DNA from: Pseudoalteromonas sp. 0303
GTDB taxonomy: Bacteria; Pseudomonadota; Gammaproteobacteria; Enterobacterales; Alteromonadaceae
Length of the DNA stretch: 51,396 nucleotides
Assembly (NCBI RefSeq): GCF_013349995.1
Contig: NZ_JABVXF010000031.1
Location: 1 to 51,396, forward strand
Direction: 5' to 3'
Below, in pieces: positions 17,031-23,606 of this stretch. Under the pieces are notes generated by a model. That model saw only the letters and a program-made list of their open reading frames with translations. It had not been told where the DNA came from and ran no database searches. The position numbers and the translations under genes are program-made. How positions within the stretch are numbered: position 1 is the stretch's first letter; every line of letters begins with the position of its first letter.

Positions 17031-18617
17031 ATGAAAAAGCGCAGTGTCTTAACCTCAATAGGATTGACTGTATTAGTGCTCAGCTCAGGGATTGCTTATG
17101 GGCAATCTTTTGATCTCATCATCAAAAACGCTATGTTGCTCGATGGTCTTGGCGGCAAAGCGGTTCACGCAGATGTCGGTATTGAAAGCGGCAAGATCAC
17201 TAAAATTGGTGATATGGCGGCTGACAAAGCTCAACAAGTTATAGATGCCAATGGCAAGGTTGTAGCGCCGGGCTTTATCGATTTACATTCCCATGCTGAG
17301 CGTTCAATTGCAGAGCTGCCTCGGCTCGATAATTTAGTGCAGCAGGGTATCACCACTATTTTGGGCGGTAACTGTGGTTTTTCTCCTGTCGACTTTAAGC
17401 AATTTTTTGCGCAAACCGAGCGTTCACCTCTAGGGCCTAATTTAGCCTTATTAATTGGCCATAATGATGTTCGAAAAGCTGTTATGGGTGAAGAGCAACG
17501 ACTTGCCAGCGCTGATGAGTTAAAAGCAATGCAAGCACTGGTAGATAAAGCGATGCAGCAGGGGGCGTTTGGTTTATCGACTGGGCTTAAATATGTTCCA
17601 GGTGTGTACTCAAACTTTGCTGAGGTAAAGGTGCTTGCTGAAACCGCTCATGCTCAGCATGGATTTTTTGCCTCTCATATGCGGGATGAAGGAGCAGAGA
17701 TTGTCACGGCAATGAATGAAGTGCTCGATGTTGCAAAAGAGACCGGTATTCCTGTGCATATTTCTCATCATAAGCTGATTGGTCATCCAAATTGGGGTGA
17801 GAGTAAGCACACTATTCAGATGATTCGCGATGCTCGTAAAGCGGGTTTCGATGTCACCCTCGATCAGTATCCTTACACGGCTTCTTCTACGCGATTTGCT
17901 ATTTTATTTCCTGCATGGTCATTGGCTGGTGGCCAAGCTGAAGTTGAAAAGCGCCTACAAGATCCAGAGTTAAGGCAAAAAATAAAACAAGGCTTGATCA
18001 AAAATATCCGTGAAGACAGAGGCGGTGATGACCCCGCAAGGCTGCAAATAGCGCATTATGCGGCAAACCCTGCATGGGATGGGTTAACCTTTGCTGAAGT
18101 TTTAAAACGTGAAGGGCGAGCGCAAAGTATTGATGAAGCCGCTGAACTTGCCATGGAAATTCAAGCAAATGGCGGTGCTCAGGGGATCTTCCACGCTATT
18201 AATGAAGATGATGTTAAGTACATTATGGCTTACCCAATTACTGCAATCGCCACCGATGCGGGTGGTTCAGAACTTGGTAAAGGCAACCCCCATCCAAGAG
18301 GATACGGCACCTTCCCCAGAGTATTAGGTCATTATGTGCGTGAACAAGGGGTGATTTCGTTACCTGATGCAATACGTAAAATGACCAGTTTACCCGCTGC
18401 AAGAATGGGCCTAACTGACCGAGGAGTGATAGCACAAGGCTATGCTGCTGACATTGTCATACTCGACCCTGCGACGGTTGCAGATAAATCAACGTTTAGC
18501 GCACCTCATCAGTACGCAGAAGGAATTCAATATGTCATTATTAATGGCCAAGTCATTAAATCACCGGATGGTATGACGGGTAAAAGCGCCGGGCAAATAT
18601 TGCGTCATACGCTTTAG
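17031..18617 (+). CDS. exported N-acyl-D-amino-acid deacylase
   Basis: This 528-residue amidohydrolase probably removes acyl groups from N-acyl-D-amino acids or a related periplasmic substrate. A signal peptide covers residues 1-25 (VLTSIGLTVLVLSSGIAYGQ). The amidohydrolase core has the metal ligands FIDLHSHAE, the Cys-containing GGNCGFSP typical of D-aminoacylases, FASHMRDEG, VHISHHK and AIATDAGGSELG. The C-terminal composite-domain strand is GYAADIVILDP. Together these support the D-aminoacylase family rather than a dihydroorotase or urease. The substrate is unproven. An esterase gene follows on the same strand after a hairpin. Confidence 0.88.
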   Translation: MKKRSVLTSIGLTVLVLSSGIAYGQSFDLIIKNAMLLDGLGGKAVHADVGIESGKITKIGDMAADKAQQVIDANGKVVAPGFIDLHSHAERSIAELPRLDNLVQQGITTILGGNCGFSPVDFKQFFAQTERSPLGPNLALLIGHNDVRKAVMGEEQRLASADELKAMQALVDKAMQQGAFGLSTGLKYVPGVYSNFAEVKVLAETAHAQHGFFASHMRDEGAEIVTAMNEVLDVAKETGIPVHISHHKLIGHPNWGESKHTIQMIRDARKAGFDVTLDQYPYTASSTRFAILFPAWSLAGGQAEVEKRLQDPELRQKIKQGLIKNIREDRGGDDPARLQIAHYAANPAWDGLTFAEVLKREGRAQSIDEAAELAMEIQANGGAQGIFHAINEDDVKYIMAYPITAIATDAGGSELGKGNPHPRGYGTFPRVLGHYVREQGVISLPDAIRKMTSLPAARMGLTDRGVIAQGYAADIVILDPATVADKSTFSAPHQYAEGIQYVIINGQVIKSPDGMTGKSAGQILRHTL

Positions 18618-18634
18618 TTAAAAGAATGGCTTAC

Positions 18635-18662
18635 ATGTACTTTTTTTACGAAAAAAGTACAT
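18635..18662. terminator. AT-rich hairpin after the deacylase
   Basis: ATGTACTTTTTT, a 4-base loop, and AAAAAAGTACAT form a perfect 12-bp stem 18 bp past the stop codon. There is no GC-rich stem with a separate T tract, so this may be a weak terminator or a transcript-end stabiliser. Confidence 0.45.
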
Positions 18663-18731
18663 AAGTTATCTTCGTTTGTACCTGTAACTATGTTAGCTTA
18701 AAAAATTACCAATATTTCTTAAGGATAAGTC

Positions 18732-19907
18732 GTGCGACTATTTAAGTTACTCTGTATTAGTGGTTTTTTACTCTGTACTAGTCATGTAATGGCTCAACCC
18801 GCTGCAGATGATGCGGTTACACATTACAGCCAACATACGCATACTATCGAATCAAGTAATCTTAGTGAGCAACGCACTGTCGTAGTGCAATTACCTAAAA
18901 GCTATCAAACACATCCAAACAAAAGGTATCCCGTTATTTATCGTTTGGATGGGGCCGGTAATTTACCATTGATTAATGCTGTGCTTGAGCGCTTACAAGA
19001 AAATGATCAAGCGCCAGAGGTGATTGTAGTTGCTATTGAAAGCACTAATCGACTTAGAGATTTTTATCCTACAGTGAACAAAGAACCACAAGGGCCTGTT
19101 GGTGAAGGCGGTGGTGCAGCAAAGTTTTTAGCTTTCGTAGAGCAAGAACTGATGCCTTTGGTTAATAAACAGTATCGTACTCATGATTATAGAGTTATTG
19201 CCGGAGCCTCAGCTGCGGGTGTATTTGCTCTTTACGCAATGCAGGCTGATCCTGAGTTATTTCAAGCGCACATTGCTTATAGCCCTGCGGTATGGTGGAA
19301 CTATGGCGCCCCGGCTAAGAGTCTAAATACCTTTGTTACTAAAGCCAAAAGTATTAACAGCTATGTATATATGAATATCGGCGAAGAAGCCGGCATTATG
19401 CGCGAAAGATACGATGATATGCAGCAAACGATGCAAAATAGTAAAGTACCAAATCTGCGCTTTAAGAGCGACGCCTTTGCAGGCGTTTCGCATAACCTAA
19501 CCTCAGCTGCTGGGGCATTTAATGCGTACCATGGCTTATTTTTATCTAAACATATGCCTTTGAGTGCATTGGGCGATGATGTTTCATCAATTGATGCCTA
19601 TTATCAACGTTTATCTCAGCAATGGGGCGAGCAAATAGCGCCACCAGACCGCGCTGTTCGGATGCTGGGTTACAGCTTAACGGATAACCAGCAATTTGAG
19701 CGGGCTATTGAGGTGTTTAAGTACAATATCAAAAACTACCCAAAATCAGCGTATGCACTGTCAGCTTTGTCATATGGCTATGAAATGCAAGGTAATACTC
19801 GCCAAGCATTAGTTCAAATCGAGGCTGCAATCGCTGTTGCAGATGACTCGTATCCCTACCCAGATTACTTAAAAGAGACAAAAACGAGGTTACAAGGGCA
19901 GCTATAG
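18732..19907 (+). CDS. exported alpha/beta-hydrolase, esterase D type, with TPR tail
   Basis: This 391-residue protein is probably a periplasmic esterase. It starts at GTG 18732, preceded by AAGGAT. Residues 1-21 are a signal peptide (ending SHVMA). The Fes/esterase-D-like alpha/beta-hydrolase domain covers about 40-275, with YPVIYRLDG, the nucleophile elbow GASAAG (serine at about 162) and a probable catalytic His in GVSHNLTSA. The C-terminal 85 residues look like TPR helices (AIEVFKYNIKNYPKSAYALS), a common fusion in this family. A substrate such as a siderophore ester or an acetylated sugar cannot be chosen from sequence. Confidence 0.82.
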   Translation: MRLFKLLCISGFLLCTSHVMAQPAADDAVTHYSQHTHTIESSNLSEQRTVVVQLPKSYQTHPNKRYPVIYRLDGAGNLPLINAVLERLQENDQAPEVIVVAIESTNRLRDFYPTVNKEPQGPVGEGGGAAKFLAFVEQELMPLVNKQYRTHDYRVIAGASAAGVFALYAMQADPELFQAHIAYSPAVWWNYGAPAKSLNTFVTKAKSINSYVYMNIGEEAGIMRERYDDMQQTMQNSKVPNLRFKSDAFAGVSHNLTSAAGAFNAYHGLFLSKHMPLSALGDDVSSIDAYYQRLSQQWGEQIAPPDRAVRMLGYSLTDNQQFERAIEVFKYNIKNYPKSAYALSALSYGYEMQGNTRQALVQIEAAIAVADDSYPYPDYLKETKTRLQGQL

Positions 19908-19925
19908 TTAAGCTGCCTTAAACAA

Positions 19926-21074
19926 TCAATGGTCTTGGTGATAATAGCTCAGGGTTTGTAGGGCAAGCGCAAATACATCTGCGCTGTTATCACCATTGAC
20001 GTTCTTAACTACAGTCACCGCGCGTTGATGATCAACACACATAATGGTCATGGTAATGCCACCCATACTACCGCCAGAGTGCATCACAGCATGTGGCATG
20101 TCGGCCATCAATGCTTGTAGTTCAGTATTATGTTGGTATTTTTCTCTTTGCTGATAGTTTTTGAAACCTGTCATCCAACCAATACCAAAATTGACCTGTT
20201 CACCATTATTGAGTGTGGCAGGGGTAAACATTTCATCTACTGTGGTTGCTTTTAGATAATTGCCTTGCGTGTGAGCTACTGCAAACTTGACGATATCACT
20301 TGGTGTTGCAATAAACCCACCGCCTGCCCATTTATAGCTGTGATCGGTCTGCGGTGAGTTAATTAAACGGCCCTGATCAACGCTATAAGGTCTTGCACGA
20401 TGTGGGATCAGGGTAAACTGCTCATCAAAATATGTGTCGTTTAACTTAAGTGGCGCGAAGACTTCTTGTTCGATAACTTCTCTAAAATTGCGTTTTGGAT
20501 CAGCGCCTTCCATCGCAGCGCTTACTAATGTCCAAGCGAATGTTGAATACTGCTGTTTGGTGCCCGGCTCAAACAGTAGGGGATCATCTTTAAACATGGC
20601 TAAAGCGCTATCAATATCGCCATACCATTTGTTGAGTAAAAACTCATTGGCGCCTTTTTTGTAATGGCGGATCCCTGCGGTATGTGACGCGAGCTGGCGC
20701 AGTGTTAAATTTGCGTGTTTTTCTGGCCAGTTAGTTACATAGTCGGTTACAGGTTTGTCTAAGTTAATCAATCCCTTGTCGTAAAGGCGCATCATAGCAG
20801 CTGTAGCAATAAGTTTAGAAACACTGCCAATGCGAACCTTATGCTCGGGACTCATTAAAACTTGGTTTTCGATATCGGCAAAACCATAACCCTTTGCCGC
20901 GATTATTCCTGATTTATCGGCCACAGCGACAGTAATGCCCGGCACCGTTTTCGCACTTACCGCCGATTGAAACGCAGCATCAATCTCTTTTGGTAGTTCA
21001 GCTGCGCTAGTGACATGGGCAGCAATCAACAGTGGTAAGCTGATGAGTGAGCGAGCTATACGGTGTTTGAGCAT
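19926..21074 (-). CDS. serine hydrolase of the class C beta-lactamase family
   Basis: The start is placed at ATG 21074 because AGGAT sits 6 bases before it, giving 382 residues; an ATG at 21107 adds 11 residues. A signal peptide covers about 1-25. The beta-lactamase-fold domain has the SxxK motif SVSK (GSVSKLIATAAMMRLYDKG), a YST in place of the usual YxN (KQQYSTFAWTLV) and HSGGSMGG in the KTG position. Members of this family include D-peptidases and esterases, so antibiotic resistance should not be assumed. It is convergent with the esterase and upstream-divergent from the rtcB operon. Confidence 0.85.
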   Translation of the reverse strand: MLKHRIARSLISLPLLIAAHVTSAAELPKEIDAAFQSAVSAKTVPGITVAVADKSGIIAAKGYGFADIENQVLMSPEHKVRIGSVSKLIATAAMMRLYDKGLINLDKPVTDYVTNWPEKHANLTLRQLASHTAGIRHYKKGANEFLLNKWYGDIDSALAMFKDDPLLFEPGTKQQYSTFAWTLVSAAMEGADPKRNFREVIEQEVFAPLKLNDTYFDEQFTLIPHRARPYSVDQGRLINSPQTDHSYKWAGGGFIATPSDIVKFAVAHTQGNYLKATTVDEMFTPATLNNGEQVNFGIGWMTGFKNYQQREKYQHNTELQALMADMPHAVMHSGGSMGGITMTIMCVDHQRAVTVVKNVNGDNSADVFALALQTLSYYHQDH

Positions 21075-21320
21075 GGCGGCATCCTGTTTGAGTAACCTTG
21101 CAGTCACTCTTGTTATTATTTTTAAGGCATTTTTAGATTGCTCAAATTTTCTCTAGATGACAACCCATAGGCGCTTAATTGCACATTTTTCACGTTGTGA
21201 TGAACATTTAAAAAGGGCGTAAATAACAACGATTGATTATTTTTTAGTTGCTTTCACTTTTTAAGCTGTTTACAGTCGCCGCGATTTTAACCATTCACAC
21301 ACTGTAGAGGAGTAAACAAT

Positions 21321-21365
21321 ATGACTTATACAACTTGTTCCTTTGCAGGTCGTTTTCTTGCCTAG
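21321..21365 (+). CDS. candidate leader peptide of the rtcB-prfH operon
   Basis: The frame ATG-ACT-TAT through TAG encodes MTYTTCSFAGRFLA, 14 residues. It is preceded by the good ribosome-binding site GAGGAG, 9 bases before the ATG (GAGGAGTAAACAATATG). It is far too short for gene finders. Its last codons overlap the 5' strand of the closing stem of a downstream fold (21345-21351), and its stop codon (21363-21365) lies in the first internal stem. These are the marks of a translated regulatory leader. No stalling motif is recognised. It could still be a chance frame, and conservation of the peptide in relatives would decide. Confidence 0.5.
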   Translation: MTYTTCSFAGRFLA

Positions 21366-21427
21366 CTCGAAGCTATTTCTTTATTAGCTTTTCAAAGCTA
21401 AGCCTGATCAATTAATCAAAGACCTGC
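21345..21427 (+). promoter_or_regulatory. multi-branched 5' leader fold upstream of rtcB
   Basis: GCAGGTC (21345-21351) pairs with GACCTGC (21421-21427) and encloses three hairpins. They are TAGCT/AGCTA (21363-21375), TTAGCTT/AAGCTAA (21384-21401) and TGAT/ATCA (21405-21418). A competing stem can form between GAAGCTA (21369-21375) and TAGCTTT (21385-21391). That gives the 1:2, 2:3, 3:4 logic of an attenuator. No T tract follows, so translational rather than transcriptional control is more likely. The 83-nt outline is cloverleaf-like but lacks tRNA consensus bases. Read by eye, not folded by program. Confidence 0.5.
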
Positions 21428-21478
21428 CAAATCATTTTTCGTTAGCATTTTTCTATTGCAGAGAAAGGAATTGGTATT

Positions 21479-22630
21479 ATGGGCAAGTCCGTCCAAAAAC
21501 TTACTGATAACGTTAGCCTTATTGCGTCTAAAGAGTCGTGGATTGAAGGGCTAGCAATACAACAATTAATTAAAACTTCTGAATTACCTGGTATGCACGC
21601 TGTAGCGGGTATGCCCGATTTACACCCTGGTCGAGGTTACCCCATTGGGGCTGTCTTTTTTACAGAAGGTAGAATTTACCCCGCTTTAGTGGGGAATGAT
21701 ATTGGTTGCGGTATGTCGCTTTGGCAAACCAATACTAAGTTAGCCAAGTTAAATGTAGATAAGCTCGCAAAACGCTTAAGCGATGTTGAACAGCCGCTAG
21801 ATGATAGTTGGCACACATTAATTAGCGAGCGAAAACATGAACTGGCTATCACACAAACTGGTTTTGATAGCGCCCTTGGCACCATAGGTGGTGGCAATCA
21901 TTTCGCTGAATTTCAGGCGATTGAAGAGGTGTTTGATCAACAAGCCTTGCTTGCTTTAGGCCTACAACCTAAACAACTGCAGCTATTGGTGCACTCTGGC
22001 TCTAGAGGGTTAGGACAAGCTATTTTAGTTAAGCATATTGCAGAGCATAACCATGATGGCCTTGAGGTAGAAAGTGGTGCCTTTACAGATTATATGGTCA
22101 AACATGACGAAGCACTGCGTTGGGCTCAGTTAAACCGAGAACTGATCGCACGGCGTTTTTTACAAGCTATTCGCGCTGGCGGCGAACAGGTTTTAGATGT
22201 AAATCATAACCTTGTAAGTCAATCACAGATTGCAGGACAAGCTGGCTGGTTACATCGAAAAGGCGCTACACCCAGCGATCAAGGGGCTGTGATGATCCCG
22301 GGCTCTCGCGGTGATTACAGTTACTTAGTTAAGCCAACGGTTGAGCAAAACGTAAACTTACGCTCCCTTGCACATGGCGCTGGTCGCAAATGGAAGCGTG
22401 GAGAATGCCAAGGCCGTTTGAGTCACAAGTTTAAAAAGGAAGATTTATATCGCACTGCGTTTGGTAGCAGGGTGATCTGTAATGATAAAACGCTGCTTTA
22501 TGATGAAGCACCACAAGCTTACAAAGACTGCCAAACAGTTATAGATGACCTTGTTGATGCAGGGCTGGTTACTGTAATTGCCAAATTAAAGCCTGTGCTT
22601 ACCTTTAAAACACAAGGAACGTGCGGATGA
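21479..22630 (+). CDS. rtcB: RtcB-family RNA ligase, PrfH-associated type
   Basis: RtcB seals RNA with 2',3'-cyclic phosphate and 5'-OH ends using GTP and Mn2+. This 383-residue protein is the shorter form found with prfH. Metal-binding and catalytic residues are present: Asp74 and Cys77 (GNDIGCGMSLW), His141 (GGGNHFAEF), His172 (VHSGSRGLG) and the histidine that is guanylylated, His299 (LAHGAGRKW). ATG is preceded by AAAGGAA at 21464-21470. The stop overlaps the prfH start (ATGA). In other bacteria the pair rescues and repairs ribosomes cut in the 16S decoding centre, for example by colicin-type nucleases. No rtcA or rtcR is nearby. Confidence 0.93.
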   Translation: MGKSVQKLTDNVSLIASKESWIEGLAIQQLIKTSELPGMHAVAGMPDLHPGRGYPIGAVFFTEGRIYPALVGNDIGCGMSLWQTNTKLAKLNVDKLAKRLSDVEQPLDDSWHTLISERKHELAITQTGFDSALGTIGGGNHFAEFQAIEEVFDQQALLALGLQPKQLQLLVHSGSRGLGQAILVKHIAEHNHDGLEVESGAFTDYMVKHDEALRWAQLNRELIARRFLQAIRAGGEQVLDVNHNLVSQSQIAGQAGWLHRKGATPSDQGAVMIPGSRGDYSYLVKPTVEQNVNLRSLAHGAGRKWKRGECQGRLSHKFKKEDLYRTAFGSRVICNDKTLLYDEAPQAYKDCQTVIDDLVDAGLVTVIAKLKPVLTFKTQGTCG

Positions 22631-23286
22631 TCTTAGTGCAATTATCGTCAGGGGCGGGTCCTTTAGAGTGTTGTAAAGCGGTGGCAATGGCTGTTAAGCA
22701 TCTTGAGTGTGATGCTAAAGCGTTAGCTATTAAGGTGAATGCTCTTGCTGTAGAGCAAGCTGAGCTTTCAGGCTGCTACAAATCGGTATTGCTTGAATTA
22801 ACCGGTGCTGAGCCGCGAATTTTAAAACAGTTTGCGCAGCAATGGCATGGCTCGATGTTGTGGGTTTGTCAAAGCCCATTCAGAGCAAGGCATAAGCGTA
22901 AAAACTGGTACTTTGGCGGTCAAATATTTGAAATAGCAGAGCAAAAATTTGATAGCGAGATCCGCTTTCAGCAATGCCGCGCAAGTGGCGCGGGAGGCCA
23001 ACATGTAAACACTACTGATTCGGCTGTTCGTGCTACCCATGTTGCGACAGGAATTACTGTTCGCGTAGAGAGTGAACGAAGTCAGCATGCGAATAAGTGT
23101 TTAGCCCGAGTTTTGCTAATGCAAAAACTGGCAGAGCAAGCTCAGCAGGCTGCAAGCCAGCAGCAAAAGTCGCGGTGGCAACAACACAATGAGCTGCAAC
23201 GGGGTAATCCGATTCGTACGTTTAAGGGCCCTGAATTTAGCCAGACTCACAAAGGAAAAGGTATTCAACCAATACAATGGCATTAA
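22627..23286 (+). CDS. prfH: peptide chain release factor homologue PrfH
   Basis: PrfH hydrolyses peptidyl-tRNA on damaged ribosomes so that RtcB can religate the 16S rRNA. The ATG at 22627 overlaps the rtcB stop. The 219 residues lack the N-terminal domain of normal release factors. The GGQ loop is at 123-125 in RASGAGGQHVNTTDSAVRAT, followed by VRVESERSQHANKCLARVLL, both strongly family-specific. In the E. coli PrfH I remember, the end is near RGNPRRTF plus about nine residues. Here RGNPIRTFKGPEF is followed by about 16 extra residues that appear to come from a fused downstream gene (see the phosphatase remnant). Confidence 0.93.
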   Translation: MILVQLSSGAGPLECCKAVAMAVKHLECDAKALAIKVNALAVEQAELSGCYKSVLLELTGAEPRILKQFAQQWHGSMLWVCQSPFRARHKRKNWYFGGQIFEIAEQKFDSEIRFQQCRASGAGGQHVNTTDSAVRATHVATGITVRVESERSQHANKCLARVLLMQKLAEQAQQAASQQQKSRWQQHNELQRGNPIRTFKGPEFSQTHKGKGIQPIQWH

Positions 23287-23539
23287 AGCCCGCTCTGCAG
23301 GCACAAGCCCACGAGCAAGGCACACGGTAACAACGGCTGATATTAATTGGGCAGATATAATTTTTGTGATGGAACATAAGCATAAACAACGCCTTAAAGC
23401 GCAGTTTAGCCGTTTATTACAATACAAGCCGATTCAGGTACTCGATATACCCGATGAGTACCAATATATGGATGAGGCACTCATTGAAACTTTAAAGCAG
23501 TCAGTCGATGATTGCTTGTATATACAAGGTGATGAATAG
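23246..23539 (+). pseudogene. 5'-truncated low-molecular-weight phosphatase-like gene
   Basis: The frame LTKEKVFNQYNGIKARSAGTSPRARH, followed by INWADIIFVMEHKHKQRL and VLDIPDEYQYMDEALIETL, matches the small predicted tyrosine phosphatase family (about 110 residues, COG4551-like) from just after its P-loop onward. The catalytic loop, normally near CSxNxxRSxTAE, is missing. The frame is open upstream to 23189 but there it only shadows prfH. In the prfH frame the residues FSQ immediately precede the break, as if a deletion joined the end of prfH to the phosphatase P-loop. It overlaps prfH by 41 bp. A protein without the catalytic Cys should be inactive as a phosphatase, but a retained non-catalytic role is possible. 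Confidence 0.6.
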
Positions 23540-23558
23540 CTCTTTTAATTAAAAATAA

Positions 23559-23584
23559 ACCCCGCATTGCTGCGGGGTTTTTTG
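23559..23584. terminator. bidirectional terminator between convergent genes
   Basis: AACCCCGC and GCGGGGTT form a stem around ATTGCT-like loop bases, with six T residues on the plus strand and an A-rich flank that serves the minus strand. It separates the rtcB operon from the convergent S41 protease. Confidence 0.88.
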
Positions 23585-23606
23585 TTTTTTAACAACCAGT
23601 TAAGTA

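Noticed and set aside
19926..21074. Antibiotic-resistance beta-lactamase
   Set aside because: The YxN motif is YST and the family is mostly peptidases and esterases, so resistance cannot be claimed.
21384..21401. Intrinsic terminator in the rtcB leader
   Set aside because: The TTAGCTT/AAGCTAA hairpin is AT-rich and is not followed by a T tract.
21345..21427. A tRNA gene
   Set aside because: The outline is cloverleaf-like, but there is no GGTTCGAATCC-type T arm, no 7-base anticodon loop and no CCA.
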